Assembly: GCA_964606575.1 (NCBI GenBank)
Contig: CAZSHA010000093.1
Location: 1 to 6,265, forward strand
Origin: RGIG4576 sp964606575
Lineage (GTDB): Bacteria > Bacteroidota > Bacteroidia > Bacteroidales > Muribaculaceae
Direction: 5' to 3'
Length of the DNA stretch: 6,265 nt
A program made the translations under genes and the position numbers. The notes beneath the pieces were generated by a model. It was given only the letters and a program-made list of their open reading frames with translations, searched no databases and had not been told where the DNA came from. Position 1 is the stretch's first letter. Every line of letters begins with the position of its first letter. Positions 4,851 through 6,265 of the stretch are shown in pieces.

Positions 4851-6265
4851 TTAAATCCACTTCATATATGCAAAATCTTGACGGTGCGGAAGATCAGCAT
4901 TATTTGGATAAACACGGAACGCATATTTAAACATTCCAGCATCTTTCATAACTTCTTCCAAACGATATGTCAAAATATCACCTTCTTCTGCTACTACCTC
5001 TAATGGTAATGTTTTTGAGAAATTAACCTTACCGTCTTCATTCTTATATACTACCATTTCGACACCTAGGCTTCTTCCAAGACCGGCAGTATCCAACTTA
5101 ATTGTAGCTCCATAAGTACTACCATTAACTGGAGTAGATTGAAGCGAATCCGACAAGTTCATGTCTACAACTTTAATATTGTCCCATTTAGATGCCACGT
5201 TTTCTTTCCAGGCAGCAATTTCTTTTGCCTTAGCATAACCGTTTGCCATCAATTCAGTTGAACGAGAACCTTCCTTAGAATAGAAACGCTCTATATAGTC
5301 GTTAAGCATGCGTTGCATAGTATAATTAGGTGTTATATATGCGAACGAATTCTTAATGAATTGAATCCATTCAGGCGAATATCCCTTTGAGTTCTTTGCA
5401 AAATACAATGGTATGATTTCGTTCTCAAGCATTGAATAGATAGTTGAGGCATCTAATTGATCCTGTTGATTAGTATCTTGATAAGTTATTTCGTCGGTTA
5501 ATGCCCAACCAGCACCCTTACGATAACCTTCATACCACCAGCCATCAAGCACTGAGAAATTTAATACACCATTCATTTCAGCCTTCTCGCCTGATGTCCC
5601 TGATGCCTCTAATGGACGAGTCGGTGTATTCAACCAAATATCGACACCTGTTACAAGACGTTTTGCAACAATCATATCGTAGTTTTCCAAGAAAATAATC
5701 TTACCCAAGAATTGAGGCATACGAGATATCTCAATTATTCTCTTAATTAGTCCTTGACCACCACCATCAGCTGGGTGTGCTTTACCTGCGAATACAAATT
5801 GAACAGGGAATTGCTCATTATTCACAATCTTTGCCAATCTATCAAGATCGGTAAATAGCAAGTGGGCACGTTTGTATGTAGCGAAACGGCGAGCAAACCC
5901 AATAATCAATGCATTAGGATTTATCTTTTCAGTAATCTTTACCACACGTGATGGATCACCTTGATTCTTCAACCATTTCTCTTTGAAATCCTTACGTACA
6001 AAGTTGATGAATTTATTCTTCATCATCATACGCAAATTCCATATATCTTCATCTTTAGTCGACAACATTGGAGCCCAAGTTTCTTCTTTAGCTTGCTCTT
6101 CTATGTAGTTTTCACCTAAAACTTGCTTATAGTACGCCTTCCACTCCGATGCAGCCCAAGTTGGCATGTGTACACCATTTGTTACATAAGACACATGTGA
6201 TTCTTCTGGAGAGTAGCCTTTCCATACACCTTGGAACATCTTCTTAGACACTTCACCGTGCAACC
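4851..6265 (-). CDS. Alpha-glucan (glycogen/maltodextrin) phosphorylase, GT35 family, C-terminal part
   Basis: The enzyme is PLP-dependent and releases glucose-1-phosphate from alpha-1,4-glucans such as glycogen. Numbering from the codon at 6263, visible motifs are VSYVTNGVHMPTW (24-36), GFARRFATYKRAHLLF (122-137), FAGKAHPADGGGQG (158-171) and RPLEASGTSGEKAEMNG (216-232), in which Lys227 is the expected PLP-binding lysine. This RPLEASGTSG form is typical of the shorter bacterial/archaeal alpha-glucan phosphorylases rather than of the E. coli GlgP form. After about residue 365 comes a beta-rich C-terminal extension (GSTYGATIKL to DFAYMKWI). The gene runs off the window: the first in-window codon is TTG, a leucine in the conserved LHGEVSKKMF, not a start. 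Family members are about 850 residues, so roughly 380 are missing upstream. It is convergent with the five-gene cluster and functionally separate from it. Confidence 0.93.
   Translation of the reverse strand, partial: LHGEVSKKMFQGVWKGYSPEESHVSYVTNGVHMPTWAASEWKAYYKQVLGENYIEEQAKEETWAPMLSTKDEDIWNLRMMMKNKFINFVRKDFKEKWLKNQGDPSRVVKITEKINPNALIIGFARRFATYKRAHLLFTDLDRLAKIVNNEQFPVQFVFAGKAHPADGGGQGLIKRIIEISRMPQFLGKIIFLENYDMIVAKRLVTGVDIWLNTPTRPLEASGTSGEKAEMNGVLNFSVLDGWWYEGYRKGAGWALTDEITYQDTNQQDQLDASTIYSMLENEIIPLYFAKNSKGYSPEWIQFIKNSFAYITPNYTMQRMLNDYIERFYSKEGSRSTELMANGYAKAKEIAAWKENVASKWDNIKVVDMNLSDSLQSTPVNGSTYGATIKLDTAGLGRSLGVEMVVYKNEDGKVNFSKTLPLEVVAEEGDILTYRLEEVMKDAGMFKYAFRVYPNNADLPHRQDFAYMKWI

Noticed and set aside
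6261..6263. TTG on the - strand as the start of the phosphorylase
   Set aside because: It encodes the leucine of the conserved LHGEVS motif in the middle of a GT35 enzyme, and the gene continues beyond the window.
1..6265. CRISPR array, insertion sequence, tRNA or rRNA
   Set aside because: No regularly spaced repeats, transposase motifs, terminal inverted repeats, tRNA-like cloverleaf or rRNA sequence was seen on either strand.

Overview
The window looks like a low-GC member of the Bacteroidales (Bacteroidota), probably a metagenome-derived scaffold. The reasons are AT-rich DNA, A-rich leaders without clear Shine-Dalgarno sequences, a TAnnTTTG-type -7 promoter element, and a set of proteins with a strong Bacteroidales look (dCMP deaminase, S41 protease, alpha-glucan phosphorylase). 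A run of ten Ns inside one gene marks an assembly gap or masked bases. There are seven protein-coding genes, two of them cut by the window edges. I see no RNA genes, mobile elements or CRISPR array.

Layout. (1) 2-748, +: the C-terminal part of an M3-family zinc oligopeptidase (Dcp/thimet type), closed by a strong intrinsic terminator at 766-802. (2) 803-883: a short regulatory region with a likely promoter, an imperfect direct repeat and a small perfect inverted repeat. (3) 884-4770, +: five tightly packed genes that read as one operon. They are dCMP deaminase, a membrane-anchored S41 C-terminal processing protease, 5-formyltetrahydrofolate cyclo-ligase (4-bp ATGA overlap with the protease), an unannotated 225-residue protein, and a LuxR-type DNA-binding protein. 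(4) 4771-4850: a hairpin region between convergent genes. (5) 4851-6265, -: the C-terminal half or so of an alpha-glucan (glycogen/maltodextrin) phosphorylase of family GT35.

How the genes fit together. dCMP deaminase makes dUMP for thymidylate synthase, and 5-formyl-THF cyclo-ligase returns 5-formyl-THF to the one-carbon folate pool that supplies thymidylate synthase. These two are therefore metabolically linked, while the protease between them is an envelope protein-processing enzyme. The last two operon genes are the most interesting part. The 225-residue protein can be aligned along its whole length with the iron-cluster repair protein YtfE/RIC/ScdA, but its two N-terminal cysteines and essentially all its di-iron ligands have been replaced. 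The next gene encodes a LuxR-type regulator whose receiver-like N-terminus has lost the acidic pocket. I infer a degenerate-hemerythrin/pseudo-receiver pair that may act as a non-canonical sensing or regulatory module. That function is a hypothesis.
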